A DNA stretch of 64,000 nucleotides. Origin: JBDXHU01 sp039989475 (lineage in GTDB: Bacteria > Pseudomonadota > Gammaproteobacteria > Pseudomonadales > Halieaceae). Position numbers and translations under genes: made by a program. This document shows, piece after piece, positions 16,719 through 24,556 of this stretch. The first letter of the stretch is position 1. Every line of letters starts with the position of its first letter. The notes beneath the pieces are model-generated. The model worked only from the letters and a program-made list of their open reading frames with translations. It was not told the origin of the DNA and searched no databases. The stretch covers positions 620,001-684,000 of the forward strand of contig JBDXHU010000002.1 of the NCBI GenBank assembly GCA_039989475.1. The letters run 5' to 3'.

Positions 16719-17999
16719 TTACTCCTGTGGGTCTTGTTCAGTGTCTTGTTCAGCGCCATCTTCGCTGTCCTGCTCATCGAGCATCGCCGCCGGCAAATTC
16801 TTCTTGGTGCGGGCACCCAGTTTCTCCAGGTCCTGCACCCGCTTGACCAGGTTGCCGCGGCCACTGCTAATACGATTGCGCGTCTTGTCCCAGGACGCCT
16901 GGGCTCTATCCAGGTGCTTGCCTACCTCTTCCAGTGACTCCAGCACCCGCGCAAACTGATCGTGCAATGAGCCGGCCTGGCTGGCGATTTTCTCCGCATT
17001 GCGGTTCTGGTGCTCGTAGCGCCAGATTGTTTGCACCGTGCGCAGAGTCGCCAGCAAGGTAGTCGGGCTCACCACGATGATCTGCTGGTCATAGGCGGTT
17101 TTAAACATGGACGGATCACTGTCGAAGGCCGCCATGAAAGCGGACTCAATAGGAATGAACAGCAGTACAAAATCGAGACTGCGCAGACCCTCCAGGTGCT
17201 CATACTGTTTGCCACTCAAGCCGGCGATATGTTGTTTGATCGCCTGCACATGGGCAGCCAGGAACTGGCGTCGCTCCTCCTCGTCACTACTGCTGACATA
17301 GCGTTCGTAATCGACCAGGGAAACCTTGGAATCAATGATGATGTCCTTGCCTTCCGGCAAGCGCACCACCACATCCGGCTGGCGTCGCTCGCCATCGCTG
17401 GAAACCGCGCTGAACTGGGTCTCATACTCGTGACCCTTGCGCAGCCCGGATTCTTCCAGTACTCGCTCCAATACCACCTCGCCCCAGTTACCCTGGGCTT
17501 TCTTGTCGCCCTTGAGCGCCCGGGTCAAATTGACGGCGTCTTCTGACATGCGCTGGTTGAGTTGCTTGAGACTGCCCAGTTCATGCAGCAGGGAAAGCCG
17601 GTCACGGGTTTCCTTGTCATGTACATCGTCGACCCGGGTGCGAAAATCCTTAAGCTGGGTTTTCAGCGGATCCAGGGTGGCCTGCAAGGTCTCCCGGTTG
17701 GTTTTGACGAAGCGCTGGCTTTTTTCATCGAAGATTTTGTTGGCCAGGTTTGCGAACTCATCACCCATCTCCTTGCGCGCGCCCTTGAGCAAGTCCAGCT
17801 TTTCAGCGGCGCTGCGCGCCTCGTTATCGAGCCGCTCCTGCAAGCGCGCGTGCTCTTCCTTCAGCGAGGCCAACTCACTGTTGTGCTGCTGCAGGCGCGA
17901 CGCGTACTCTTTCTGCGAGCGCAAATGAGCCAGCAGGTATCCGGCGACGGCACCCAGTAACAAGCCGAGTAGCAACAAGCCCAGGGCCATACTATCCAT
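16719..17999 (-). CDS. rmuC: DNA recombination protein RmuC homologue
   Basis: 426 residues. One N-terminal membrane helix (ALGLLLLGLLLGAVAGYLLAH) is followed by a long coiled coil (about residues 30-130) and the RmuC nuclease-like domain, with GNWGEVVLERVLEESGLRKG, RRQPDVVVRLPEGKDIIIDSK and FVLLFIPIESAFMAAF. RmuC is a predicted endonuclease that limits inversions at short inverted repeats. The acidic, glutamine-rich C-terminus is variable in the family. The start codon lies in the second copy of a 13-bp tandem repeat whose first copy holds the stop of the upstream Nudix gene. Co-transcribed with bcp downstream. Confidence 0.93.
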   Translation of the reverse strand: MDSMALGLLLLGLLLGAVAGYLLAHLRSQKEYASRLQQHNSELASLKEEHARLQERLDNEARSAAEKLDLLKGARKEMGDEFANLANKIFDEKSQRFVKTNRETLQATLDPLKTQLKDFRTRVDDVHDKETRDRLSLLHELGSLKQLNQRMSEDAVNLTRALKGDKKAQGNWGEVVLERVLEESGLRKGHEYETQFSAVSSDGERRQPDVVVRLPEGKDIIIDSKVSLVDYERYVSSSDEEERRQFLAAHVQAIKQHIAGLSGKQYEHLEGLRSLDFVLLFIPIESAFMAAFDSDPSMFKTAYDQQIIVVSPTTLLATLRTVQTIWRYEHQNRNAEKIASQAGSLHDQFARVLESLEEVGKHLDRAQASWDKTRNRISSGRGNLVKRVQDLEKLGARTKKNLPAAMLDEQDSEDGAEQDTEQDPQE

Positions 18000-18019
18000 T
18001 AGCGCTATCCATTAGCGCT
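17992..18019. repeat. 13-bp tandem duplication at the Nudix/rmuC junction
   Basis: TATCCATTAGCGC occurs twice in direct succession (17993-18005 and 18006-18018). On the minus strand each copy contains TAATG. The first copy supplies the Nudix TAA stop and the second supplies the rmuC ATG. Confidence 0.9.
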
Positions 18020-18542
18020 GGATCGCCGACACCCGCACCGGCCAGAGCTGCTGGGTGCGGTCGTGAAAGTATTCACGCAAGGTGTGATAAACGGCTGGAA
18101 AGGCAATATCGCGCCAGGGAATGTCAGCCTCTTCAAACAATTCCACCTCGGTAGATTCGGGGCCTACACCATAGGCGCCATCAACAATCTGGGCCCGATA
18201 AAACATATACACCTGGTTGATTCCCGGTATATCAAACAGCCGATAGAGTTGCTGTTCATAGACTTCTGCCCGGGCTTCTTCCCAGGTCTCCCGGGCGGCG
18301 CCTTGCACCGTGGTCTCACCGTTTTCCATGAAACCGGCCGGCAAGGTCCAGTAGCCCAGGCGCGGCTCAATGGCGCGCTTGCAGAGCAAGATCCGGCCCT
18401 CGTGCTCGGGGACACAACCGACGATCACCCGCGGATTGGAATAGTGGATGCTGCCGCAGCTATCACAAATATGCCGTGGCCGGTCGTCGCCGTCTGGAAC
18501 CCGGTGGCTGACTTCGCTGCCGCAATAGCTGCAATACTTCAT
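18012..18542 (-). CDS. Nudix hydrolase with N-terminal zinc ribbon
   Basis: 176 residues. The N-terminus has four zinc-ribbon cysteines (CSYCGSEV and ICDSCGSIHYSN). The Nudix box runs from GFMENGETTVQGAARETWEE into AR and matches GX5EX7REUXEEXGU except that Ala replaces the last Gly. Zinc-ribbon Nudix proteins of this type hydrolyse dinucleotide or nucleotide-sugar pyrophosphates, and some relate to NudC NADH pyrophosphatases, but the exact substrate is open. The gene follows the flavin reductase gene by three bases and is probably in an operon with it, rmuC and bcp. Confidence 0.88.
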   Translation of the reverse strand: MKYCSYCGSEVSHRVPDGDDRPRHICDSCGSIHYSNPRVIVGCVPEHEGRILLCKRAIEPRLGYWTLPAGFMENGETTVQGAARETWEEARAEVYEQQLYRLFDIPGINQVYMFYRAQIVDGAYGVGPESTEVELFEEADIPWRDIAFPAVYHTLREYFHDRTQQLWPVRVSAIQR

Positions 18543-18545
18543 GTC

Positions 18546-19025
18546 TTAGCTGGCCAACTCTGCATAACTGCCGGCGCAGAATACCAGTGGGGAATCACTG
18601 GCACGGTGATGCATTTCCAGCACCCTGCCCACCAGGATGACATGGTCGCCACCCGGATAGCGCGCCTCGACCTCGCATTCGAAACTGACCAGGCTCTCGG
18701 GCATGACAGGCATGCCGCTGGCGGTGATCTCAAAGTGCCCGGGGTCCAGCGCGTGATCGCCCTTGCGGGCGTACTGGTTGGACAAGTCCTGCTGGTCGCC
18801 GCGCAAAATATTGACCGCCCAGTGCCGACCCTGTTCGAAGGCGCCATACATGTCGGAGTCGTTTTGCAGGCTCCACAGGATCAGCGGTGGGTCCAGCGAC
18901 ACCGAGGCAAAAGAATTTACCGTCAAGCCAAACGGCGCACCGCCTTCCGGGCTGGCGGTGATGACGCAGACACCGGTGGCGAAAACGCCCAGGGCATCGC
19001 GAAAATCGCGACTCTCAAAACTCAT
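18546..19025 (-). CDS. Flavin reductase-like FMN-binding protein
   Basis: 159 residues from the ATG at 19023-19025, chosen because GGAAAG lies six bases upstream; another ATG four codons earlier is possible. The split-barrel flavin reductase domain shows FATGVCVITASPEGGAPFGL, TVNSFASVSLDPPLILWSL and FEQGRHWAVNILRGDQQDLS. Such proteins reduce FMN or FAD with NAD(P)H, often to supply a two-component monooxygenase. No monooxygenase partner lies beside it. It heads the short-spaced group with Nudix, rmuC and bcp. Confidence 0.9.
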   Translation of the reverse strand: MSFESRDFRDALGVFATGVCVITASPEGGAPFGLTVNSFASVSLDPPLILWSLQNDSDMYGAFEQGRHWAVNILRGDQQDLSNQYARKGDHALDPGHFEITASGMPVMPESLVSFECEVEARYPGGDHVILVGRVLEMHHRASDSPLVFCAGSYAELAS

Positions 19026-19104
19026 AGTGCTTTCCATTTCTCACAGACGCCGCGGATTATACACAGCTGCCACCCCGGCCGGGCATCCCTTATTTGGGCG
19101 ATGT

Positions 19105-19578
19105 TTACCACCGCCGCGCCGCTGCATCGTCACTGTCACGGGCATCAAGCCAGCGCCGCCCTGCTGCCGTGGTTTCCTTTTTCCAAAATGGCGCCCGGGT
19201 TTTTAAATAGTCCATGATGAATTCGCAGGCCTGGAAGGCCTCGCCGCGGTGAGCGCTACTCACCCCAACATAGACAATTTGCTCACCCGGCTGCAGCACG
19301 CCGATCCGGTGTACGACAATCGCAGCGAGCAAGGACCAACGGCTCTCAGCCTCGGCAATTATCTCGCTGATACTGCTCTCGGTCATACCCGGGTAGTGCT
19401 CCAGTTCCAGGGTCAGCACCGGCTCAGCGGGATCACTGCGCACCAGGCCGGTGAAGCTGGCAACCGCTCCCGCTACCGGGTCGCCGCTGAGCAATTCAGC
19501 CTGCAGGGCGGCGGCGTCAAAGTCCTGTGGCTGGATACGTACCTGTGCCAATGCCTGCTGTGATCCCACCCTAGCCAC
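19105..19578 (-). CDS. moaE: Molybdopterin synthase catalytic subunit
   Basis: 157 residues. MoaE inserts two sulfur atoms from MoaD thiocarboxylate into precursor Z to form molybdopterin. Family signatures are GAVASFTGLVRSD, LELEHYPGMTESSI, VVHRIGVLQPGEQIVYVGVS, SAHRGEAFQACEFIMDYLKT and the catalytic-lysine segment PFWKKE. The last residues after RWLDARDSD are variable. The first codons overlap the moaD stop region, and the order moaC-moaD-moaE is operonic. moaA and moaB are not in the window. Confidence 0.95.
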   Translation of the reverse strand: MARVGSQQALAQVRIQPQDFDAAALQAELLSGDPVAGAVASFTGLVRSDPAEPVLTLELEHYPGMTESSISEIIAEAESRWSLLAAIVVHRIGVLQPGEQIVYVGVSSAHRGEAFQACEFIMDYLKTRAPFWKKETTAAGRRWLDARDSDDAAARRW

Positions 19579-19822
19579 CTGTGACCGGCGGGAAAAAGGC
19601 TACCTCGTCCCCATCTGCGATGCTTTGCCCGGCGTCTACTTGCTGCTGGTTGACCGCGCACAACAACTTGTCATCGGCCAGGGCTGCATCCCAGCCTTGA
19701 CCCCGCTGGCGTAATTGCGTGAGCAGTTCGCCCACGGTAGCCGGCGCCTCCGCCGCGCTCAATTGCAGGGAGGACTCGCCCACTTGCTCACGCAGCCGTG
19801 CGAAAAACAGAACTTTAATCAC
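19571..19822 (-). CDS. moaD: Molybdopterin synthase sulfur carrier subunit
   Basis: 83 residues from a GTG at 19820-19822. This GTG overlaps the moaC TGA as GTGA, a translational coupling signal. The ubiquitin-like fold begins IKVLFFARLREQVG and ends with the essential double glycine (VAFFPPVTGG), whose C-terminus is adenylated and thiocarboxylated. A longer upstream in-frame reading exists but would run through moaC and has no MoaD features. The gene overlaps moaE by eight bases, consistent with co-synthesis of the two synthase subunits. Confidence 0.93.
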   Translation of the reverse strand: MIKVLFFARLREQVGESSLQLSAAEAPATVGELLTQLRQRGQGWDAALADDKLLCAVNQQQVDAGQSIADGDEVAFFPPVTGG

Positions 19823-20307
19823 GATCGCTCCGCATCTCGCTGCCAGGTACCGGAAGCGCCACCGTGCTTCTCCTGCAACTGCAGGTCGCTGATACGCATA
19901 CCGCGATCGACTGCCTTGCACATGTCGTAAATCGTCAAGGCGGCCACAGAGGCGGCGGTCAGCGCCTCCATTTCCACGCCGGTTTGCCCGGCCAGCTTGC
20001 ACTGGGTCGCTATCCTGACACAGGCAGCGTCGTGGTCCGCGCTCAGTTCTACCTCGATACCGGTCAATAACAGGGGATGACACAGGGGTATAAGTTCGGC
20101 GCAACGCTTGGCCGCCTGGATGCCTGCAATGCGAGCGATGGCGAAAACATCGCCCTTCTTGTGGCCACCGCTTTCGATCAGCTCCAGGGTGGCGGGCTGC
20201 ATGTGCACTACAGCCTGTGCGCGGGCGGCTCGTTCTGTCACCGGCTTGGCGCCTACATCCACCATTTTGGCCCGGCCCTGCTCATCAATATGTGTCAATT
20301 TAGCCAT
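19819..20307 (-). CDS. moaC: Cyclic pyranopterin monophosphate synthase
   Basis: 162 residues from the ATG at 20305-20307; an in-frame GTG 13 codons earlier gives a lysine/glutamate-rich extension not seen in the family. MoaC catalyses ring formation of cyclic pyranopterin monophosphate in molybdenum cofactor synthesis. Signatures are MVDVGAKPVTERAARA, GDVFAIARIAGIQAAKR, the catalytic LIPLCHPLLLTG, GVEMEALTAASVAALTIYDM and CKAVDRGM followed by LQLQEKHGG. The end overlaps moaD. The divergent LLM oxidoreductase gene is 88 bp away. Confidence 0.95.
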   Translation of the reverse strand: MAKLTHIDEQGRAKMVDVGAKPVTERAARAQAVVHMQPATLELIESGGHKKGDVFAIARIAGIQAAKRCAELIPLCHPLLLTGIEVELSADHDAACVRIATQCKLAGQTGVEMEALTAASVAALTIYDMCKAVDRGMRISDLQLQEKHGGASGTWQRDAERS

Positions 20308-20360
20308 TGCGTCTTGTTCCGCTTCCTTCTCTGCTTTTTGTTCCACCAGCGATGCCCTGC

Positions 20361-20368
20361 ATTATACT
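20361..20368. promoter_or_regulatory. Overlapping divergent -10 candidates between moaC and the LLM gene
   Basis: ATTATACT reads TATAAT on the minus strand (20366-20361, toward moaC) and TATACT on the plus strand (20363-20368, toward the oxidoreductase). Neither has a convincing -35 at normal spacing. The 88-bp divergent gap offers no better candidate. Confidence 0.35.
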
Positions 20369-20395
20369 GCGGCTTGTCGTGGAAGGGGCGAAACT

Positions 20396-21409
20396 ATGGG
20401 TGATTTGAAACTCGGATTGCAACTGGGCTACTGGGGTGCACTCTACCCCCAGGTGCACGTGGAGATGGCACAGGCCGCGGAGAAACTGGGCTTTGACTCT
20501 GTCTGGACCGCCGAGTCCTGGGGCAACGACTGTTTCACGCCACTGGCCTGGATCGGCGCACAGACCTCGAAAATCAGGCTCGGCACCGGCGTGGCGCAGC
20601 TCTCCGCCCGCACGCCGGCCTCCTGTGCGATGGCCGCGCTGGCGCTGGACCACATGTCCAACGGCCGCATGATACTGGGCCTGGGTGTATCCGGCCCGCA
20701 GGTGGTGGAAGGCTGGTATGGCCAACCCTATAGCAAGCCGCTGTCGCGTACGCGCGAGTATGTCAGCATTATCCGCAAGATCCTGGCCCGGGAGGAACCG
20801 GTGACCAATGCCGGCGAACACTACCCCCTGCCCTACCAGGGCCCGGGTGCCTGGGGGATGGGCAAAGCCCTGAAATCCATTACCCATCCCCTGCGCGCCG
20901 ACCTGCCGATATTCATTGGCGCAGAGGGCCCGAAAAACGTGGCCCAGACCGCTGCAATTGCCGACGGCTGGTTGCCGCTTTATTACTCGCCCTATCGACA
21001 GGAAGTCTACGCGGACCAGATCGCCGGCGCTCCCGGCGGCTTTGAAATCGCGGCCGGTGTTGTGGTGAGTATTAACAAGGACCTGCAGGAAGCCCTGTAC
21101 CCGGTTAAGGCCATGCTGGGCTTCTATATTGGCGGCATGGGTTCGAAGCAACGCAATTTCCACAAGGAGTTGATGGCACGCATGGGCTTTGCCGGCGAGG
21201 CCGAGCAAATCCAGGACCTGTTCTTTGAAGGCAAACGAGATGAAGCCATAGCAATGGTGCCCGATGAGTTTGCGGATGAGATATCCCTGTGCGGACCGCG
21301 CGAGCGTATCCAGGAGAAATTGCAGGACTGGCGCAATTCGCCTGTCACCTCACTGCTGTTTCATGGCGACGAGGCACTGATGCGCGAGATGGCGGAGCTG
21401 GTTCTGTAA
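20396..21409 (+). CDS. LLM-class flavin/F420-type oxidoreductase (Rv3520c-like)
   Basis: 337 residues from the ATG at 20396, which has GGAAGG about ten bases upstream; longer in-frame readings overlap moaC. A luciferase-like TIM barrel is evident: KLGLQLGYWGALYPQ, LGFDSVWTAESWGND, RLGTGVAQLSARTP, LGLGVSGPQVVEGWYGQPY and the late IFIGAEGPKNVAQTAAIADG. The sequence closely follows the mycobacterial Rv3520c-type group annotated as F420-dependent. F420 is uncommon in gammaproteobacteria, so FMN or another flavin may be used; the cofactor is not certain. It is not followed by an obvious operon partner. Confidence 0.87.
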   Translation: MGDLKLGLQLGYWGALYPQVHVEMAQAAEKLGFDSVWTAESWGNDCFTPLAWIGAQTSKIRLGTGVAQLSARTPASCAMAALALDHMSNGRMILGLGVSGPQVVEGWYGQPYSKPLSRTREYVSIIRKILAREEPVTNAGEHYPLPYQGPGAWGMGKALKSITHPLRADLPIFIGAEGPKNVAQTAAIADGWLPLYYSPYRQEVYADQIAGAPGGFEIAAGVVVSINKDLQEALYPVKAMLGFYIGGMGSKQRNFHKELMARMGFAGEAEQIQDLFFEGKRDEAIAMVPDEFADEISLCGPRERIQEKLQDWRNSPVTSLLFHGDEALMREMAELVL

Positions 21410-21499
21410 ACGGGTCCAGACCAGTGAATTCAAGTATTACGCAGCCTTGCCGATAGTGGTCTACACTGCATCAGCACGCGAAAAATAGAGATAGCAGCT

Positions 21500-21697
21500 A
21501 TGGAAGTCCTCAAACAATCTGAAATTTCCGCCTCGGTACTCATCTCCGAGACCGAAGCCAAGTTGCTGTCACTGGCCGTGGAGTATTGGCAGGGAGCCAT
21601 GGATACGGGTAGCCCGGTTGTAGCCGACTTGTCGCTGCGCTTGCGCGAGATCAGTGCCGATTTTGACGCGGCCCTGGATTCATCGATCAAGCAGTAA
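21500..21697 (+). CDS. Hypothetical small protein (65 aa)
   Basis: A short acidic, leucine-rich reading frame (isoelectric point probably low) with no recognised domain and no signal peptide. It sits between the LLM gene and the tRNA cluster, and its 3' end comes within 9 bp of the mature 3' end of tRNA-Arg on the other strand. The ribosome site is weak. It may be a real small gene or a chance frame. Confidence 0.45.
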   Translation: MEVLKQSEISASVLISETEAKLLSLAVEYWQGAMDTGSPVVADLSLRLREISADFDAALDSSIKQ

Positions 21698-21705
21698 TGG
21701 AAGAG

Positions 21706-21782
21706 TGGTCCGCCCGCCAGGATTCGAACCTGGGACCGATGGCTTAGAAGGCCATTGCTCTATCCAGCTGAGCTACGGGCGG
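21706..21782 (-). tRNA. tRNA-Arg (anticodon UCU)
   Basis: 77 nt including encoded CCA. Acceptor CCGCCCG pairs with CGGGCGG, the anticodon stem ATGGC/GCCAT encloses loop CTTCTAA, and the T-arm has TTCGAAT. It decodes AGA. It is the last gene of the minus-strand Pro-His-Arg trio. Confidence 0.97.
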
Positions 21783-21803
21783 ATAGTCAGGTCCTGCAGA
21801 AAA

Positions 21804-21880
21804 TGGGGTGGCTGACGGGTCTTGAACCCGCTACCTCCGGAGTCACAATCCGGTGCTCTACCCGGTGAGCTACAGCCACC
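21804..21880 (-). tRNA. tRNA-His (anticodon GUG)
   Basis: 77 nt including the extra G-1 at position 21880 and encoded CCA. The anticodon stem CCGGA/TCCGG encloses loop TTGTGAC. It is the middle gene of the trio, only 15 nt after tRNA-Pro and 21 nt before tRNA-Arg, so one transcript is likely. Confidence 0.97.
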
Positions 21881-21895
21881 ACTGCAATCAAAAAG

Positions 21896-21972
21896 TGGTC
21901 GGGGTAGAGAGATTCGAACTCCCGACATCCTGCTCCCAAAGCAGGCGCGCTACCAGACTGCGCTATACCCCG
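21896..21972 (-). tRNA. tRNA-Pro (anticodon UGG)
   Basis: 77 nt including encoded CCA. Acceptor CGGGGTA pairs with TACCCCG and the anticodon stem CCTGC/GCAGG encloses loop TTTGGGA. It is first in the trio and lies about 50 bp downstream of a strong promoter. Confidence 0.97.
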
Positions 21973-22020
21973 ACATTCCCGTGATCAATCGTTCTTGGCG
22001 ACCAGATTTCAGGAGCGCGA

Positions 22021-22049
22021 ATGATACCCGCGCCCCCGAAAGCCGTCAA
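22021..22049 (-). promoter_or_regulatory. Promoter of the Pro-His-Arg tRNA operon
   Basis: On the minus strand, TTGACG (22049-22044), a 17-nt spacer and TATCAT (22026-22021). The bases after the -10 read TCGCGCTCC, a GC-rich discriminator of the type seen at stringently controlled stable-RNA promoters. It is the best promoter-to-product link in the window. The folD start is on the other strand 98 bp away. Confidence 0.7.
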
Positions 22050-22146
22050 TCGACGAATGCGGCGATTTTGGCCACTTTCTTTTACCGGCAGCCGGCAGCA
22101 TGCCATAATCGCGCCTCCACTCAATTCACCTGAGATTCATCCCAAA

Positions 22147-22992
22147 ATGGCAGCAAAAATCCTGGACGGTAAGACCCTGGCCGCTGAAACAGAGGCAGAA
22201 CTATTGGCGCGGGTCGATGCGCTCAAGGCCGCCAACGGCGGCAAAACACCGATACTTGCCACTATCCTGGTCGGGGATGACCCCGCCTCTGCCACCTACG
22301 TGAAAATGAAGGGCAATGCCTGCCGCCGCGTGGGCATGGATTCTCTCGCGGTAGAGCTCGCGGACGACACCACGACCGAGCAACTGCTGCGGAAGATCGC
22401 TGAATTGAACGCAGACCCGGACGTGCACGGCATACTCTTGCAGCATCCTGTACCCGCCCAGATCGACGAGCGTGCCTGTTTTGATGCGATCGACCTGTCC
22501 AAGGACGTTGACGGCGTTACCTGCCTCGGCTTTGGTCGCATGGCCATGGGCGAGGCTGCCTACGGCTGCGCAACACCCCAGGGCATCATGCGCATTCTGT
22601 CTCATTACCAGGTCGCCATTGAAGGCAAACATGCGGTGGTTGTAGGGCGCTCGCCGATACTGGGCAAGCCAATGGCAATGATGCTGCTGCAGGAAAATGC
22701 CACGGTAACCATCTGCCATTCACGCACAAAGAACCTGGCCGATCTGGTCAAACAGGCCGATATCGTGGTGGGCGCCGTGGGCAAGCCCGAGTTCATCAAG
22801 GGCGACTGGATCAAAGACGGCGCGGTAGTGATCGACGCGGGCTACCATCCGGGCGGCCTCGGTGACATCGAGCTTTCTGAGATTACTGACCGCGCCGCGG
22901 CCTATACGCCGGTGCCTGGCGGTGTCGGGCCGATGACCATCAACACACTGATTTACCAGAGTGTGGAATCGGCGGAAAAGAGCCTCGGCTGA
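22147..22992 (+). CDS. folD: Bifunctional methylenetetrahydrofolate dehydrogenase / cyclohydrolase
   Basis: 281 residues from the ATG at 22147; an in-frame start further upstream has no family residues. FolD interconverts methylene-, methenyl- and formyl-tetrahydrofolate using NADP. Signatures are ATYVKMKGNACRRVGM with the catalytic Lys, QHPVPAQID, DVDGVTCLGFGRMAMG, the nucleotide-binding AVVVGRSPILGKPMAMML, and the C-terminal TPVPGGVGPMTINTL. Neighbouring tRNA genes match the usual folD-tRNA association. The following lipoprotein gene starts 28 bp downstream on the same strand. Confidence 0.96.
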   Translation: MAAKILDGKTLAAETEAELLARVDALKAANGGKTPILATILVGDDPASATYVKMKGNACRRVGMDSLAVELADDTTTEQLLRKIAELNADPDVHGILLQHPVPAQIDERACFDAIDLSKDVDGVTCLGFGRMAMGEAAYGCATPQGIMRILSHYQVAIEGKHAVVVGRSPILGKPMAMMLLQENATVTICHSRTKNLADLVKQADIVVGAVGKPEFIKGDWIKDGAVVIDAGYHPGGLGDIELSEITDRAAAYTPVPGGVGPMTINTLIYQSVESAEKSLG

Positions 22993-23020
22993 TGCTGACC
23001 CCAGATTGCCCCGGAAAGCT

Positions 23021-24556
23021 GTGAGGCCGCTGCGAGCTCTACTCGCGATCGCGGCGGCGCTGCTGGCAGCCTGCACCAGCGTTCCGTTTGATTACCCCAA
23101 AGAGGCCTCCTACGCGCTGCCAGCAAGCAGTGATACTCGCGCTGGAGCGGCGCAGCAGGCCTGGCTGGAAACACACAGTGACAGCAATATCTCCGGCTTT
23201 ATCGGGCTGCGCAGCGGCATCGACGGCCTCGCCGCCCGGCTGGCAATGCTGGAGCGCGCCCAACAGTCTATCGACGCACAGTATTTCCTGCTCAAACCGG
23301 ATGCCGCGGGCGAGCTTTTCCTGGGCAAGATGTTGCGCGCAGCTGACCGTGGTGTGAGGGTGAGATTGCTACTGGACGATATTTTTACGCCCCGCATGGA
23401 TTCAACCCTGAGCCTGCTAGACAGTCATCCCAATATCGAAGTTCGCCTGTTTAACCCGGTCTCTCGCAACAGCCTCTACGCCTGGAATTTCCTTATCGAC
23501 TTTCAACGCATCAATCGACGCATGCACAATAAGGTCTTTGTGGGTGATGGCAGCCTCGCCATAGTCGGGGGTAGAAACATCGCCGCTGAATACTTCGAGC
23601 TAAAACCCCAGCAAGCCTTCGATGATTTTGAGTTGCTGATGATCGGTGAAATCGTGCCGCAGCTCAGCGCCAGTTTTGATGATTTCTGGAATAGCCCTAA
23701 ATCCGTGCCTGCCGCCGCTTTCGGTCGGCGACAAAGCGATGAGAAACTGCAGGACTGGCGTGGGCTGATGGATAAGGTGGTCAGTGGTGAGCTCAGCTCG
23801 CCCTATGCGGCGGCAATCAACCAGCCAATCATTGCCGACATACGCAGCGGCAAGCGACAAGCGCTGCCGGTGCCCGCGGTGCTGGTCTACGACCCTCCGG
23901 AGAAACTGCAAACGAAGCCTGCCGATTCCAGCTACCGTATCCTCATAGACGAAATGCTGCGTCGTTTCTTCGCAGCGGAATCAGAGATCCTGGTGGTAAC
24001 ACCCTACTTCGTACCAGGCAAGGTGGGGATGGAATGGATTAACAAGCTGCGCGAACGTAACATTGAGATTACCGTGATTACCAATTCACTGGCATCGAAC
24101 AATCACCTCGCCGCCCAGTCAGGCTACGCTCGTTATCGCAAGCGCCTGCTACAGGCGGGAGTCTCGCTTTATGAAATCAAACTGGATGAAATACCGGACT
24201 ACACGGACACCAGCGAGGATGCCGAGAGTCGCACTTTGCACACCAAGGCTGCCGTGATCGATCGCGAGGAATTGTATATTGGCTCAATGAATTTTGACCC
24301 ACGCTCGGTGGTGATTAACACCGAGCTGGGCTTGTTCCTCGAGGGCACAACGGCTGCAGACGCGTTCTACGACGGCATAACCCGCGACCTTAAGCGTTAT
24401 ACCTATCGCCTGGAGCTTGACGAGAAAGGTCGCGTCGCATGGGTAGACGACTCGGTGACACCAGCCAGGGTCTACCGGCGAGATCCGGACACCCACTGGT
24501 GGCGACGATTCAAGGCGGGTTTCTACGGTATTCTACCGATAGAAAGCCAGCTCTAG
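23021..24556 (+). CDS. Phospholipase D / cardiolipin synthase-family lipoprotein
   Basis: 511 residues from a GTG at 23021; longer in-frame starts overlap folD and would break the signal. The lipoprotein signal LLAIAAALLAAC places the lipidated Cys near residue 18. Two HKD motifs define the PLD fold: HNKVFVGDGSLAIVGGRNIA (about residue 170) and HTKAAVIDREELYIGSMNFD (about residue 407). The second is followed by RSVVINTELGLF. The protein resembles ClsC/YmdC-type cardiolipin synthases, but the lipoprotein anchor places it in the envelope. Its stop codon shares the CTAG palindrome with the stop of the convergent hybrid kinase gene. Confidence 0.88.
   Translation: MRPLRALLAIAAALLAACTSVPFDYPKEASYALPASSDTRAGAAQQAWLETHSDSNISGFIGLRSGIDGLAARLAMLERAQQSIDAQYFLLKPDAAGELFLGKMLRAADRGVRVRLLLDDIFTPRMDSTLSLLDSHPNIEVRLFNPVSRNSLYAWNFLIDFQRINRRMHNKVFVGDGSLAIVGGRNIAAEYFELKPQQAFDDFELLMIGEIVPQLSASFDDFWNSPKSVPAAAFGRRQSDEKLQDWRGLMDKVVSGELSSPYAAAINQPIIADIRSGKRQALPVPAVLVYDPPEKLQTKPADSSYRILIDEMLRRFFAAESEILVVTPYFVPGKVGMEWINKLRERNIEITVITNSLASNNHLAAQSGYARYRKRLLQAGVSLYEIKLDEIPDYTDTSEDAESRTLHTKAAVIDREELYIGSMNFDPRSVVINTELGLFLEGTTAADAFYDGITRDLKRYTYRLELDEKGRVAWVDDSVTPARVYRRDPDTHWWRRFKAGFYGILPIESQL

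Noticed and set aside
18063..19217. 384-codon plus-strand open frame across the Nudix and flavin reductase genes
   Set aside because: Antisense to two well-supported genes and without recognisable domains.
20300..21208. 302-codon minus-strand frame across the LLM gene
   Set aside because: Antisense to the clear luciferase-like gene and overlapping moaC; no domain seen.
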